From Clostridiales bacterium (GTDB taxonomy: Bacteria; Bacillota; Clostridia; Oscillospirales; Oscillospiraceae), in contig JAJPXB010000038.1 of NCBI GenBank assembly GCA_021205695.1, forward strand, positions 1 through 59,779: a stretch of DNA of 59,779 nt. The letters are read 5' to 3'. Below are positions 34,474 through 42,745 of this stretch, piece by piece (positions within the stretch are counted from its first letter, which is position 1; every line of letters begins with the position of its first letter). A model generated the notes under the pieces. That model saw only the letters and a program-made list of their open reading frames with translations. It was not told the origin of the DNA and did no database searches. The position numbers and the translations under genes were made by a program.

Positions 34474-34502
34474 ATTTTATAATGGATCGACGGGAAAGGC
34501 AA
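34474..34502 (-). promoter_or_regulatory. Promoter of ppk1
   Basis: On the minus strand: TTGCCT, 17-base spacer, TAAAAT, giving a long untranslated leader of about 160 bases. Confidence 0.65.
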
Positions 34503-34544
34503 TCATATAGGCAAAAATTCTGTGTAAAATTGTCGAAAAGGGTT

Positions 34545-34585
34545 TGTAAAGTAAAACTGCGCCGCCAACGCAGGCGGCGCAGTTT
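34545..34585 (-). terminator. Terminator of the EIIC-like gene
   Basis: Thirteen-base arms AAACTGCGCCGCC / GGCGGCGCAGTTT with a six-base loop, followed on the minus strand by TTTACTTTAC. Confidence 0.8.
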
Positions 34586-34596
34586 ACATAAATTTC

Positions 34597-35679
34597 TCAG
34601 TCCAGCTTCAGATCTCCCTCTTTAATCCAGCCCATCTTCCGAAACAGCAGGCCCAGTGCCCAGCAGATCACGGCGGGGAGGACAAAGCAGACCAGGATCA
34701 GCCCCACCCAGTCCATGGCGGTAATCGCCGTCTTTGTCCCGGCAGCGACATCACTGACCCAGCCGGAGTAGACGCCGATCTGCCCTACCAGGCCGCAGGT
34801 TCCCATACCGGAGGAAACGGCGGGGCCGTTCATCTCCAGCTGGAAAATGCAGGTGGCGATGGGGCCGGTGATGGCGGCGGCCAGGGTAGGTGGAATCCAG
34901 ATACGGGGATTTTTCAGGATATTGCTCATCTGGAGCATGGAGGTGCCCAGCCCCTGGCTCACCAGTCCGCCCCAACGGTTTTCCTGGAAGCTCATAACCG
35001 CAAAGCCCACCATCTGGGCGCAGCAGCCTGCGACTGCCGCTCCTCCGGCCAACCCGGTCAGACCGATGGCGGAGCAGATGGCGGCGGAGGAGATGGGCAG
35101 CGTCAGCGCCACACCCACCAGCACCGAGACCAGGATGCCCATGAGGAAGGGCTGCTGCTCCGTGGCCCACATGATAACGGTCCCCACTGCGCTGGCAGCG
35201 CTGCCGATGGCGGGCGCCCACCAGGAGGAGAGACACACGCCCACGGCGATGGTCACGGCAGGGGTCACAAGGATGTCCACCTTTGTCTCCTTGGAGACGG
35301 CCTTGCCAAATTCAGAGGCGATAATGGCGATGACGAACACTGCCAGGGGGCCGCCCGCGCCCCCCAGGGTGTTGGCCGCATTGCCCACAGCGATGAGGGA
35401 GAACAGCACCAGGGGCGGCGCTCCCAGGGCAAAGCCGATGGCCACGGCCATAGCCGGGCCGGACATGGCGGTGGCGTAGCCCCCCATCTCCTCCAGGTAG
35501 GCGATCCCCAGCTGCTGTCCCAAGGTATTGATGATGGTGCCGATCAGCAGGGACGCAAAGAGGCCCTGAGCCATGGCGGACATGGCGTCGATGCCGTAGC
35601 GCTTGGCGGATATTTCGATGTTCTTCCGGTGCAGGAACGCCTTGACGGCCTCCCACACCCGTTTCAGAGCTGCTTTCAT
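34597..35679 (-). CDS. PTS EIIC-like membrane protein (EIIC_2 family)
   Basis: The 360-residue, strongly hydrophobic protein matches the PTS_EIIC_2 family (PF13303). The cytoplasmic head (1-27) and about ten membrane segments are Gly/Ala-rich; ALGAPPLVLFSLIAVG and MNGPAVSSGMGTCGLVGQIGVY are typical of the family. No EIIA or EIIB gene is nearby and these proteins usually stand alone, so sugar phosphorylation coupling is unproven. It is divergent from xdhC and has a strong promoter. Confidence 0.82.
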   Translation of the reverse strand: MKAALKRVWEAVKAFLHRKNIEISAKRYGIDAMSAMAQGLFASLLIGTIINTLGQQLGIAYLEEMGGYATAMSGPAMAVAIGFALGAPPLVLFSLIAVGNAANTLGGAGGPLAVFVIAIIASEFGKAVSKETKVDILVTPAVTIAVGVCLSSWWAPAIGSAASAVGTVIMWATEQQPFLMGILVSVLVGVALTLPISSAAICSAIGLTGLAGGAAVAGCCAQMVGFAVMSFQENRWGGLVSQGLGTSMLQMSNILKNPRIWIPPTLAAAITGPIATCIFQLEMNGPAVSSGMGTCGLVGQIGVYSGWVSDVAAGTKTAITAMDWVGLILVCFVLPAVICWALGLLFRKMGWIKEGDLKLD

Positions 35680-35732
35680 ACGTTTCCCTCTCTCTGCGTG
35701 AATATTCAGGTGTCTTGACAGGTGTCGGTATC

Positions 35733-35760
35733 ATTATATAACCTTCCGTCAGATTGTCAA
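35733..35760 (-). promoter_or_regulatory. Promoter of the EIIC-like gene
   Basis: On the minus strand: perfect TTGACA, 16-base spacer, perfect TATAAT, about 55 bases before the ATG. Confidence 0.85.
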
Positions 35761-35838
35761 TCCCCAAAAAAGGGGGATAAACACCTCGGATTCTTGTGCA
35801 AAAGGGTGAAAGGATGTCTTTTCTCCGCCACCAGCCGA

Positions 35839-35867
35839 TTGCTATTTTCACCCCTCTGTGATATATT
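35839..35867 (+). promoter_or_regulatory. Promoter of xdhC
   Basis: TTGCTA, 17-base spacer, TATATT, 35 bases before the xdhC ATG, which also has a good SD (AAGGAGATG). Confidence 0.65.
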
Positions 35868-35902
35868 TAGGCTACAAGTAAAAGCTTCAAGGAGATGATC
35901 TC

Positions 35903-36817
35903 ATGTCTGTCGATTGGAACGCCCTGCTGACAGCCTTCCGCTCCGGCGAGGCCGCCACTCTCACCTTCGAGACGGACGACGGCCCCGTCGTCCGCAGCTT
36001 CCGGCCCCGGGAGCGGCTGATCGTTCTGGGGGGCGGGCACATCGCCCTGCCCCTGTGCCAATACGCCGCCGACCTGGGCTTTTCCGTCACCGTGGTGGAT
36101 GACCGGCCCGACTTCGCCAGCGCGAGCCGGTTCCCCCAGGCGGACGCCGTCCTCTGTGACCAGTTTTCCGTCGCTCTCCGCCGTCTGGCAGTCACCGGGG
36201 AGGACTATGTGGCGATCATCACCCGGGGGCACGTCCACGACGCGGAGTGTCTGCGGACGGTGCTGGAGGGGACGTTTCCCCGCTACCTGGGGATGATCGG
36301 CTCCCGAAAGCGGGTGGCCGCCCAGTTCGATCTGCTGGAGGCGGAGGGCTATGACCGGGCCAGCCTGGACCGGGTCCACACCCCCATCGGCCTGGACATC
36401 CACGCCCTGACGGTGAAGGAGATCGCTATCTCCATCGTGGCGGAGCTGATCCAGTGCCGCCGGGAGGGGACAAGTTTCCGCTCCAAATCGGCGGTGCTGG
36501 CCTCGGAGGATATAGACCTGCCCCTGCTGGAGTTTCTGGCCATGGACGACGCCCCCAAGGCCCTGATGCTGGTCTATGAGACTTACGGCTCCTCCCCGGT
36601 AAAGTCCGGGGCGATGATGGCGGTGGACCGCTCCCTGCGCTCCGCCGGGACGGTCGGCGGCGGCTCCGGGGAATATGCCGTCATGCAGGAGGCCCGGCGC
36701 ATCATTGGCACGGGAGCCTCCCGGTGCGTCACCGTGGATATGACCAACGACGTCGCCGCAGACGAGGGCATGGTCTGCGGCGGGCGGATGAAGGTTTTGA
36801 TTCAGGATGTGGGCTGA
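35903..36817 (+). CDS. xdhC: XdhC/CoxI-family molybdenum hydroxylase maturation factor (domains swapped)
   Basis: The 304-residue protein helps load sulfurated molybdenum cofactor into xanthine-dehydrogenase-type enzymes. Residues about 35-180 are the Rossmann-like XdhC_C domain (IVLGGGHIALPL, VDDRPDFAS, LGMIGSRKR, TPIGLDIHA). The CoxI-like part follows at about 215-300 (VKSGAMMAVD, GTVGGGSGEYAVMQEARR, GMVCGGRMKVLI, with the conserved Cys). In classical XdhC the CoxI-like part comes first, so the order looks reversed. It faces the dehydrogenase operons 2 kb away across an AT-rich insert. Confidence 0.88.
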   Translation: MSVDWNALLTAFRSGEAATLTFETDDGPVVRSFRPRERLIVLGGGHIALPLCQYAADLGFSVTVVDDRPDFASASRFPQADAVLCDQFSVALRRLAVTGEDYVAIITRGHVHDAECLRTVLEGTFPRYLGMIGSRKRVAAQFDLLEAEGYDRASLDRVHTPIGLDIHALTVKEIAISIVAELIQCRREGTSFRSKSAVLASEDIDLPLLEFLAMDDAPKALMLVYETYGSSPVKSGAMMAVDRSLRSAGTVGGGSGEYAVMQEARRIIGTGASRCVTVDMTNDVAADEGMVCGGRMKVLIQDVG

Positions 36818-37023
36818 TTCATATGTGTCATAGCGTGATACATGTAAATTTGGAAAAGGATTGCTCCATTGTCCCCAAGGCAAGGGCGGGAACGGGCAGG
36901 AGGGTCATAAAGCATAAATCGAAATCTGTGGAATCAACCAACGGTAGAATCAAACTTCAACTGGCAGTTCCTGTATTTTTAGAGGAGGCGAAGTCATAAT
37001 ATACCTGAAAGGAGGGCTGGATA

Positions 37024-37515
37024 ATGGACCAAAACAAAATTGGCAAATTTATAGCTTCCTGTCGAAAGGAAAAAGGGTTGACACAGATGCAGCTTGCGGA
37101 GAGACTGAATATCTCTAACAGGGCTGTATCAAAATGGGAGACAGGAAAAAGTATGCCAGATGTATCTGTTATGCAGAAATTATGTTCAGAACTAGATATC
37201 AGCGTAAATGATTTATTATCCGGCGAACGAATACCTATGGAAGATTACAGAGATAAGGCGGAAGAAAACCTGCTGGAATTGCAGCAGGAGAATCTCTTGG
37301 AGCGAGCCATCAAAAGGCTAATCAATTCCGGCATACCCCCAGTTTTGCAGTATTTAATCGTAATTATGATTTCAGCATTGCTGTTATTCGGAAGTTTGTA
37401 TCTATTGTTTTTTGACCCGGAAGAAGGGGCGGGAGCAAGGATATTCGAAATTATCTTTTCCCTTGGTATTGTTGTCTTGTGTGTGCAAACCTGTAGAAAT
37501 ATTCACAGAAAATAA
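37024..37515 (+). CDS. Membrane-anchored Xre-type HTH regulator
   Basis: The 163-residue protein opens with an HTH_3 domain (residues 1-66: IGKFIASCRKEKGLTQMQLAERL, ISNRAVSKWETGKSMPDVSVMQKLC). An acidic/glutamine linker follows, then two membrane helices (about 113-136 and 141-158). Xre proteins with C-terminal membrane segments are common in Firmicutes accessory DNA and control local genes. SD AAAGGAGGG lies seven bases before the ATG. Its targets are probably the two genes downstream, an inference from position. Confidence 0.85.
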   Translation: MDQNKIGKFIASCRKEKGLTQMQLAERLNISNRAVSKWETGKSMPDVSVMQKLCSELDISVNDLLSGERIPMEDYRDKAEENLLELQQENLLERAIKRLINSGIPPVLQYLIVIMISALLLFGSLYLLFFDPEEGAGARIFEIIFSLGIVVLCVQTCRNIHRK

Positions 37516-37574
37516 AGAACTGGCAGTTTCTGTTTACAGAGACACTGCTTTATAATACGAGGTGGATTATAGCT

Positions 37575-37853
37575 ATGAAAATACAGAATCTATTGCCAAT
37601 CGGCTCCGTGGTTGTTCTGAAAAATGGCGAGAAGAAGCTGATGATTATCGGTATTATGCAAAACGACGGCAAGGGTCGTAAAAAAAAGAATTACGATTAT
37701 TTAGGTGAGCTTTACCCGGAGGGGCATCTTGGGGAAGGAATTCATCAATACCTGTTCAATCACGAGGATATAAAAGAAATCATTTTCCGCGGTTATGAGG
37801 ATGCTGAGAGAACGGAGTTCTTAAAAAAACTCTCAGCCACATATGAGAAGTAA
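37575..37853 (+). CDS. DUF4176 protein
   Basis: The 92-residue protein has the DUF4176 pattern: LLPIGSVVVLKNGEKKLMIIGIMQ, then YDYLGELYPEGHLGE and FNHEDIKEIIFRGYED. Members are small cytoplasmic proteins often found near type VII (WXG100) secretion or polymorphic-toxin genes in Firmicutes. No such genes are seen in this window. SD GAGGTGG and a TATAAT at 37551 lie just upstream. Confidence 0.83.
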   Translation: MKIQNLLPIGSVVVLKNGEKKLMIIGIMQNDGKGRKKKNYDYLGELYPEGHLGEGIHQYLFNHEDIKEIIFRGYEDAERTEFLKKLSATYEK

Positions 37854-38089
37854 ATCCTCTAAAAAAGGAATATAGCAATGAACACAGAGCGGCAATCCGC
37901 TGTTGGGCTTTCGATTCCGGCAGATGGGTTGTCGCTCTATTTTTGTCTCCAGTAACGGAGGCAAAAGTCCCAAGCATATCGGAAGAAATTTGCTCTGAAA
38001 AACCTCGGCCGCCATCTATCCAACAGAAGCTGGATGATGTATAATGGCCGTGTCAGATTGGCAAATTGGAATTGGGAGGGGCTACAAAA

Positions 38090-38671
38090 ATGTACTATCA
38101 TGCGTCGCCGGTGGATCATATTGTTGAACTGGAACCTCGAATTTCGAACCATGGAATCCCATTGATTTATTTTTCCAGGAAAAGAGAAAATGTCCTCGTT
38201 TATTTGAGTAATGCAGTAGAGAAGTACTGTAAAGACATGGGTTTCTCGTATGATGGTAAATGGCATAAATGGGCGTCTTACGGCTTCGATCAGGATGGAC
38301 GTCAGCGGATTACAGAATATTATCCTGATGCGCTCGAAAGCACATACAAAGGTGTATCGGGATACATTTATTCTGCTGAGAAAGTGATTGATTCAAGATT
38401 TCAGCATCGGATTCCGGATGCAGTCACCAGCAGTCAACCGGTGAAAGTTACCGGAATAGAGTTTGTGCCTGACGCCTATGAAGCAATCCTGCACGCAGAA
38501 CGGGAACATTTGATCACGATAACCAGATATTATGAATTGTCTGATAAAATGAAGAATTGGATCAAAAACACAATCATGCAGGAGTATGAAGATGCATCAG
38601 AATGCCCCGATTATCGGTATTTCCTGCATGGCGTTTTCCCGGATATTTTATCAGATTATCACTGTTCATAG
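38090..38671 (+). CDS. Unknown protein in the AT-rich insert
   Basis: About 193 residues from MYYHASPVDHIVELEPRIS. This ATG is preceded by GGGAGGGG eight bases away; an in-frame ATG eight codons upstream has no SD. The start YYHASPV..LEPR, the KRENVLVYLSNAVEKYC segment and KGVSGYIYSAEKV look like conserved blocks of a Firmicutes family often annotated only as hypothetical. The YHAS start and GYIY block loosely recall ADP-ribosyltransferase-like folds, but I see no certain catalytic triad. No membrane segment or signal. Confidence 0.72.
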   Translation: MYYHASPVDHIVELEPRISNHGIPLIYFSRKRENVLVYLSNAVEKYCKDMGFSYDGKWHKWASYGFDQDGRQRITEYYPDALESTYKGVSGYIYSAEKVIDSRFQHRIPDAVTSSQPVKVTGIEFVPDAYEAILHAEREHLITITRYYELSDKMKNWIKNTIMQEYEDASECPDYRYFLHGVFPDILSDYHCS

Positions 38672-38786
38672 GATTCAAGTAATACGGTAAAAATCCCTGT
38701 TTATTAAGCAAGCATCAAAGACATCTGTGTCAGTCAACGTCAAGATAACCGGATTCTGTCCGCCTTGATTCCCGCCACCCACACAC

Positions 38787-38830
38787 AGGAGCCTCACCCC
38801 CGCTCAGGGGATGAGGCTCCTGTTCTGTAT
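38787..38830. terminator. Hairpin between the accessory insert and the fused dehydrogenase gene
   Basis: Arms AGGAGCCTCACCCC / GGGGATGAGGCTCCT with a six-base loop. The plus strand is followed by a T-rich stretch; the minus strand is not. It sits between convergent genes and may terminate both. Confidence 0.65.
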
Positions 38831-38835
38831 CTGTT

Positions 38836-41409
38836 CTATTTCTTTTTCACCTTCCGGTAGGGAGTATCCTCCAGAGGGAGGGACTGCCGGAATTTGCCGT
38901 CGTAGCGGTAGTAGGCATGGGCGCAGGCGGGGGCGGTGGGGATCATGCAAAGCTCCCCGCAGCCCTTGGCCCCCAGGGAGTAGGGCAGCTTATCCTCCTC
39001 CTTGGGCTGACAGAGGATGACCTCCAGCTCCGGAGCCTCGGTGGCCCGCATCAGTCCGATGGTACCCAGCTTGCTCTTGGGATAGCCGTCGATACACTCA
39101 AATTTCTCGGTGACGCCATAGCCGATGCCCATGACCATGCCGCCCTCGATCTGGCCCTCCACAGACTGGATGTTCACCGGAGTTCCCACGTCGAAGGCAG
39201 AAACCGCCTTGGTGATCCTCCCCTGTTCGTTGAGAATGATGACCTGGGCGCCATAGGAGTAGGAGACGTGGCTCACCGGGTTGTCCTTGATGGCGCCCAG
39301 GGGGTCGGTCTTGGCGGAGTACTCCCCGAAGAATTCCTTCCCCTCCAGGGCCTCCAGGGAGCCGTACCGCTCCAGGGCCGCTCTGAGCTGCTCCCCTGCC
39401 CGCCGGGCGGCCTCGCCGGTGACTACTGTCTGCCGGGAGGCGGTGGAGGTGCCGGAGTCTGGGGTGCGGACGGTGTCCGCCGTCTCAAAGACGAACAGAG
39501 CAGGGTCCAGATTCGTGACGTGGCAAATCTCCGTCAGAGTCATCTGCCCGATGCCCTGGCCCATGCAGGAGGCGGAGGTGCGGATGTGTATCTTTCCCTC
39601 CTCCACCGACAGGAGTACCCGACCGATATCCTTCTTCCCCATGCCGGTGCCGGAGTTCTTGAATCCGATGGCGATGCCCGCATAGGGGTTGGCGTAGTAG
39701 ATATCCTTCACCGCCTCCAGGCAGGCCACCATATTGGTGTCCGGCTCGGCCACCTGGCCGTTGGGGAGCCGGTCCCCCGGCTGGATGGCGTTCCGGCGTC
39801 GGAACTCCCAGGGGTCGATGCCGGACATCTCCGCCAGCAGATTGATGTTCATCTCGGTGGCAAAGCAGCTCTGGCTGACGCCAAAGCCACGAAAAGCGCC
39901 GGAGACCACATTGTTGGTATAGACCGACATCCCCAGGATGTCCAGATTCTGATAGTTATATGGCCCCGCCGCGTGGGTGCAGGCCCGCTGTAGCACCGGC
40001 CCACCCAGGGAGGCGTAAGCGCCGGTGTCGGCGATGATGACGCCCTTCATGGCGGTGAGCCGGCCGTTTTCGTCGCAGGCGGTGGTGAACTCCATCTCCA
40101 TGGGGTGACGCTTGACGTGGTAGTCCAGGGACTCCTGGCGGCTGTATTTCACCTTGACAGGCCGTTTTGTCACCCAGGCCACCAGGGCGGCGTAGGGCTG
40201 GACGGTCATGTCCTCCTTGCCGCCGAATCCGCCGCCCACCAGGGCCGCCCGGACATGCACCTTCTCCGGGGGCAGTCGGAGCATGGTGGAGCACTCCCGC
40301 TGCACGTCATAGATGGACTGGCTTGTGGTATAGAGGAGCAGTCCGTCCTCCCCCTCCGGCATGGCCACGCAGCACTCCGGCTCCATAAAGCCGTGCTCCT
40401 GCCAGGAGGTCTTGTACTTCCGGGTGACCACATATTTGGACTTCTGAATGGCGGCGTCCGCATCTCCCCGGGACAGCTGGGCCTTGCCCATCACGTTGCC
40501 GTCCGGGTGGATGAGGGGCGCATCGCCCCGGAGGGCGTCAAAGGGGTTGGTCACCGGCTCCAGCTCGGTATAGTCCACCTCCACCAGAGCGGCGATTTCC
40601 TCCAGCTTTTCCTTCTTGTCGGTGGCCACCACGGCGATGACGTTTCCCACATATTTGGTGACGTCCCCCACTCCCATCATCACGTCCCAGTCCTGTTTGA
40701 TGTGGCCGATGATGTTATAGGGTACGTCCTCCTTTGTCAGTACCTTCACACAGTCCGGATGGGCCTGGGCCTTGCTGATATCCACCCGGTCGATCCTGGC
40801 CCGGGGATATTTGGAATAAACGCCCTTGGCATAGAGCATTCCCTCCAGCTCGATGTCGTCGGTGTAGATGCCGGTGCCGTTCACCTTCTCTTTGGCGTCG
40901 ATGCGTCTGGCTCGCTCGTTCATATGGAGCGTCTTGGGGTCAGGCGGGATGGGCCTGTTCTCCCGAAAAAATGCAGCCGCCATGAGGATAGCGTCCTCGA
41001 TCTTCTGATAGCCGGTGCAGCGGCACAGGTTCCCCCGGATGGCCTTTTTCACATCCTCCCGGGTGGGGTTTTTGTTCCCGTCCAACAGGCTCTTGGCAGA
41101 GATGACCATGCCCGGGATGCAGAAGCCGCACTGCACCGCCCCGGCCTCGGCGAAGCAGTATTCGTAGACCTTCATCTCCTCCGGGTCGATGCCCTCCACC
41201 GTCAGCACCTTTTTCCCCGCCAGACGGCTCAGCAGCGGGACGCACGCCTTGGTCTTGACCCCGTCCACCAGCACGGTGCAGGTGCCGCAGGCGCCCTCGC
41301 TGCACCCGTCCTTGGCGGCGGTGAGGTGAAGGTCGTCCCGGAGAAAGCGCAATAGCTTTTTATCCACAGGAGACTGATAGTCCCTGCCGTTGACGTTCAC
41401 TGTAAACAT
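38836..41409 (-). CDS. Fused [2Fe-2S]-molybdopterin dehydrogenase (selenium-dependent xanthine dehydrogenase-like)
   Basis: The 857-residue protein joins two ferredoxin-like [2Fe-2S] domains (residues 1-150: GCSEGACGTC, then QCGFCIPGM and RGNLCRCTGYQ) to a molybdopterin hydroxylase (about 165-850). The latter has GGGFGGKED, GAFRGFGVSQ, and LGAKGCGELCMIP with the catalytic Glu. Length and layout match the single-chain selenium-dependent xanthine dehydrogenases (TIGR03311) of purinolytic Clostridia. It has no FAD domain of its own. Selenium dependence cannot be read from sequence. It is last in the minus-strand operon, 46 bases after the FAD subunit. Confidence 0.88.
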   Translation of the reverse strand: MFTVNVNGRDYQSPVDKKLLRFLRDDLHLTAAKDGCSEGACGTCTVLVDGVKTKACVPLLSRLAGKKVLTVEGIDPEEMKVYEYCFAEAGAVQCGFCIPGMVISAKSLLDGNKNPTREDVKKAIRGNLCRCTGYQKIEDAILMAAAFFRENRPIPPDPKTLHMNERARRIDAKEKVNGTGIYTDDIELEGMLYAKGVYSKYPRARIDRVDISKAQAHPDCVKVLTKEDVPYNIIGHIKQDWDVMMGVGDVTKYVGNVIAVVATDKKEKLEEIAALVEVDYTELEPVTNPFDALRGDAPLIHPDGNVMGKAQLSRGDADAAIQKSKYVVTRKYKTSWQEHGFMEPECCVAMPEGEDGLLLYTTSQSIYDVQRECSTMLRLPPEKVHVRAALVGGGFGGKEDMTVQPYAALVAWVTKRPVKVKYSRQESLDYHVKRHPMEMEFTTACDENGRLTAMKGVIIADTGAYASLGGPVLQRACTHAAGPYNYQNLDILGMSVYTNNVVSGAFRGFGVSQSCFATEMNINLLAEMSGIDPWEFRRRNAIQPGDRLPNGQVAEPDTNMVACLEAVKDIYYANPYAGIAIGFKNSGTGMGKKDIGRVLLSVEEGKIHIRTSASCMGQGIGQMTLTEICHVTNLDPALFVFETADTVRTPDSGTSTASRQTVVTGEAARRAGEQLRAALERYGSLEALEGKEFFGEYSAKTDPLGAIKDNPVSHVSYSYGAQVIILNEQGRITKAVSAFDVGTPVNIQSVEGQIEGGMVMGIGYGVTEKFECIDGYPKSKLGTIGLMRATEAPELEVILCQPKEEDKLPYSLGAKGCGELCMIPTAPACAHAYYRYDGKFRQSLPLEDTPYRKVKKK

Positions 41410-41455
41410 GGCGCACCCGCCCTTCCGTTTCTGTATTCATAGGAGGCGGTGGGCA

Positions 41456-42277
41456 TCAGAGCCCTATCTCCTCCAAAAAGGCCCCCAGCAGCCGGAGACA
41501 GACCGCCTTGCGATACTCGGCAGAGACCCGGCCCCGGGTGAGCTGCATCCGCTGCTCATAGGCCGCCAGGAAGTCCGCCTTCAGGCTCCTCGCCTCCTCC
41601 ACCGTCCTGCTCACCAGCATGGCCTCCAGGTCGGGGTATCGTAAAACGGTGGCAGCCACGGCCCCGAATCCGGCCGCCAGGCGGAGAATGCGGCCGTCCT
41701 GCTCTTCATATACCCCGGCGAAGGACACCCGGGAGATGGCCAGGGCATTCCGGCCCCCCACTTTCTCATAGTGCCAACGCTCGCCGGGAGCGGGCCTGGG
41801 GAGCAAAATCTCCACAATCAACTCATCCTGGGCCAGATCCAGCTGTTTCCGGCCCTGATAGAAGTCAGCCACGCTGACCGTCCGCTCTCCACGGACAGAG
41901 GCCAGCCGGAGCTTTGCATCGGTGACATATTCGATGAGCACGGAGTCCGCCTTGGCGGAACCGTTGCCCAGATTGCCCCCGAAGGTGCCCGCATTGCGGA
42001 TGGCAGGGGCGGCGATCTGGGCCACCGCCGCCTTCATCAGGGGCGGCACCAGGGGGGATTCCAGCGCCTGGGTATAGGTCACTGCTGCGCCGATGCGGAT
42101 GTAATTCGCATCCTCACAGATACCGCACAGCTCCGGCACCCGGGACAGGAACAGGTAGGTGGGGTCCGGGCGACTTTCCACCATCAGGTCGGTGCCCCCG
42201 GCATAGGGGATGACCGAATGCGCTGCCCTGATCTCCAAAGCCTCTGCCAGAGAGTGGGCTGTATAACCGTTTACCAT
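41456..42277 (-). CDS. FAD-binding subunit of a molybdenum hydroxylase
   Basis: The 273-residue subunit passes electrons from the [2Fe-2S] clusters to an acceptor through FAD. It has IPYAGGTDLMV (residues 23-33) and IRNAGTFGGNLGNGSAKAD (about 94-112) for FAD binding, and a C-terminal CO-dehydrogenase-flavoprotein domain. Its start overlaps the [2Fe-2S] gene by seven bases. It resembles the FAD subunits of selenium-related clusters, and may serve both dehydrogenases here. Confidence 0.9.
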   Translation of the reverse strand: MVNGYTAHSLAEALEIRAAHSVIPYAGGTDLMVESRPDPTYLFLSRVPELCGICEDANYIRIGAAVTYTQALESPLVPPLMKAAVAQIAAPAIRNAGTFGGNLGNGSAKADSVLIEYVTDAKLRLASVRGERTVSVADFYQGRKQLDLAQDELIVEILLPRPAPGERWHYEKVGGRNALAISRVSFAGVYEEQDGRILRLAAGFGAVAATVLRYPDLEAMLVSRTVEEARSLKADFLAAYEQRMQLTRGRVSAEYRKAVCLRLLGAFLEEIGL

Positions 42278-42744
42278 AGTCCATTCCCCTCCTCTGCGGC
42301 CAGTGAGACGGCCTTCACGATGGCGTTATACCCGGTGCAGCGGCACAGGTTGCCGGAGAGCCCTTCCCGTATCTCCTCCTCGCTGGGGTGGGGGTTCCGG
42401 GACAGCAGGGCCTCGCTGGCCAGTATCATGCCGGGGATGCAGAAACCGCATTGGACGGCGGACATCTCACCGAAGGCCCGGCTGAGCACGGCGAACCGCT
42501 CTGTCTCCCGATAACCCTCCAGCGTGACCACATTCCTGTCCTCCACAGCTCCCATCGCCACACAGCAGGAGTTCACCAGCACCCCGTCCAGGAGCACGGA
42601 GCAGGCCCCGCACTCCCCTTCCTTGCAGCCGCATTTGACGCTGGTGGTACGGTAGGTATCCCGCAGGACCTCCAGCAGCCGGTCCGCCCCGCTGCCCTCA
42701 TAGGTCACAGGAGCGCCGTTCAGCATAAAGCAGATACCACTCAT
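42271..42744 (-). CDS. [2Fe-2S] subunit of a molybdenum hydroxylase
   Basis: The 157-residue subunit has a plant-type ferredoxin domain (CGCKEGECGACSVLLDG at about 38-54, Cys-x11-Cys further on) and a helical second cluster domain (QCGFCIPGM, GNLCRCTGYNAI). All eight cluster cysteines are visible. It lies one base after the Mo subunit stop and overlaps the FAD gene, forming one three-subunit enzyme. Confidence 0.93.
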   Translation of the reverse strand: MSGICFMLNGAPVTYEGSGADRLLEVLRDTYRTTSVKCGCKEGECGACSVLLDGVLVNSCCVAMGAVEDRNVVTLEGYRETERFAVLSRAFGEMSAVQCGFCIPGMILASEALLSRNPHPSEEEIREGLSGNLCRCTGYNAIVKAVSLAAEEGNGLW

Positions 42745-42745
42745 C

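Larger units (their letters stand above)
36818..38785. other. AT-rich accessory insert between xdhC and the dehydrogenase genes
   Basis: From about 36830 to 38750 the DNA is visibly AT-richer than its flanks. It holds an HTH regulator, a DUF4176 protein and an unknown protein, all on the plus strand, with codon use unlike the surrounding genes. Bases 36830-37020 and 37854-38089 hold only fragments of open frame that I cannot assign. No integrase, transposase, terminal repeat or attachment site was found, so the mode of entry is unknown. Confidence 0.6.

Noticed and set aside
36830-37023. Possible small gene or remnant before the HTH regulator
   Set aside because: Open frame fragments have no SD or recognisable family; left as part of the accessory insert.
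37854-38089. Possible small ORFs between the DUF4176 gene and the unknown gene
   Set aside because: Short frames on both strands (for example an ATG at 37878) have no supporting SD or similarity that I recognise.
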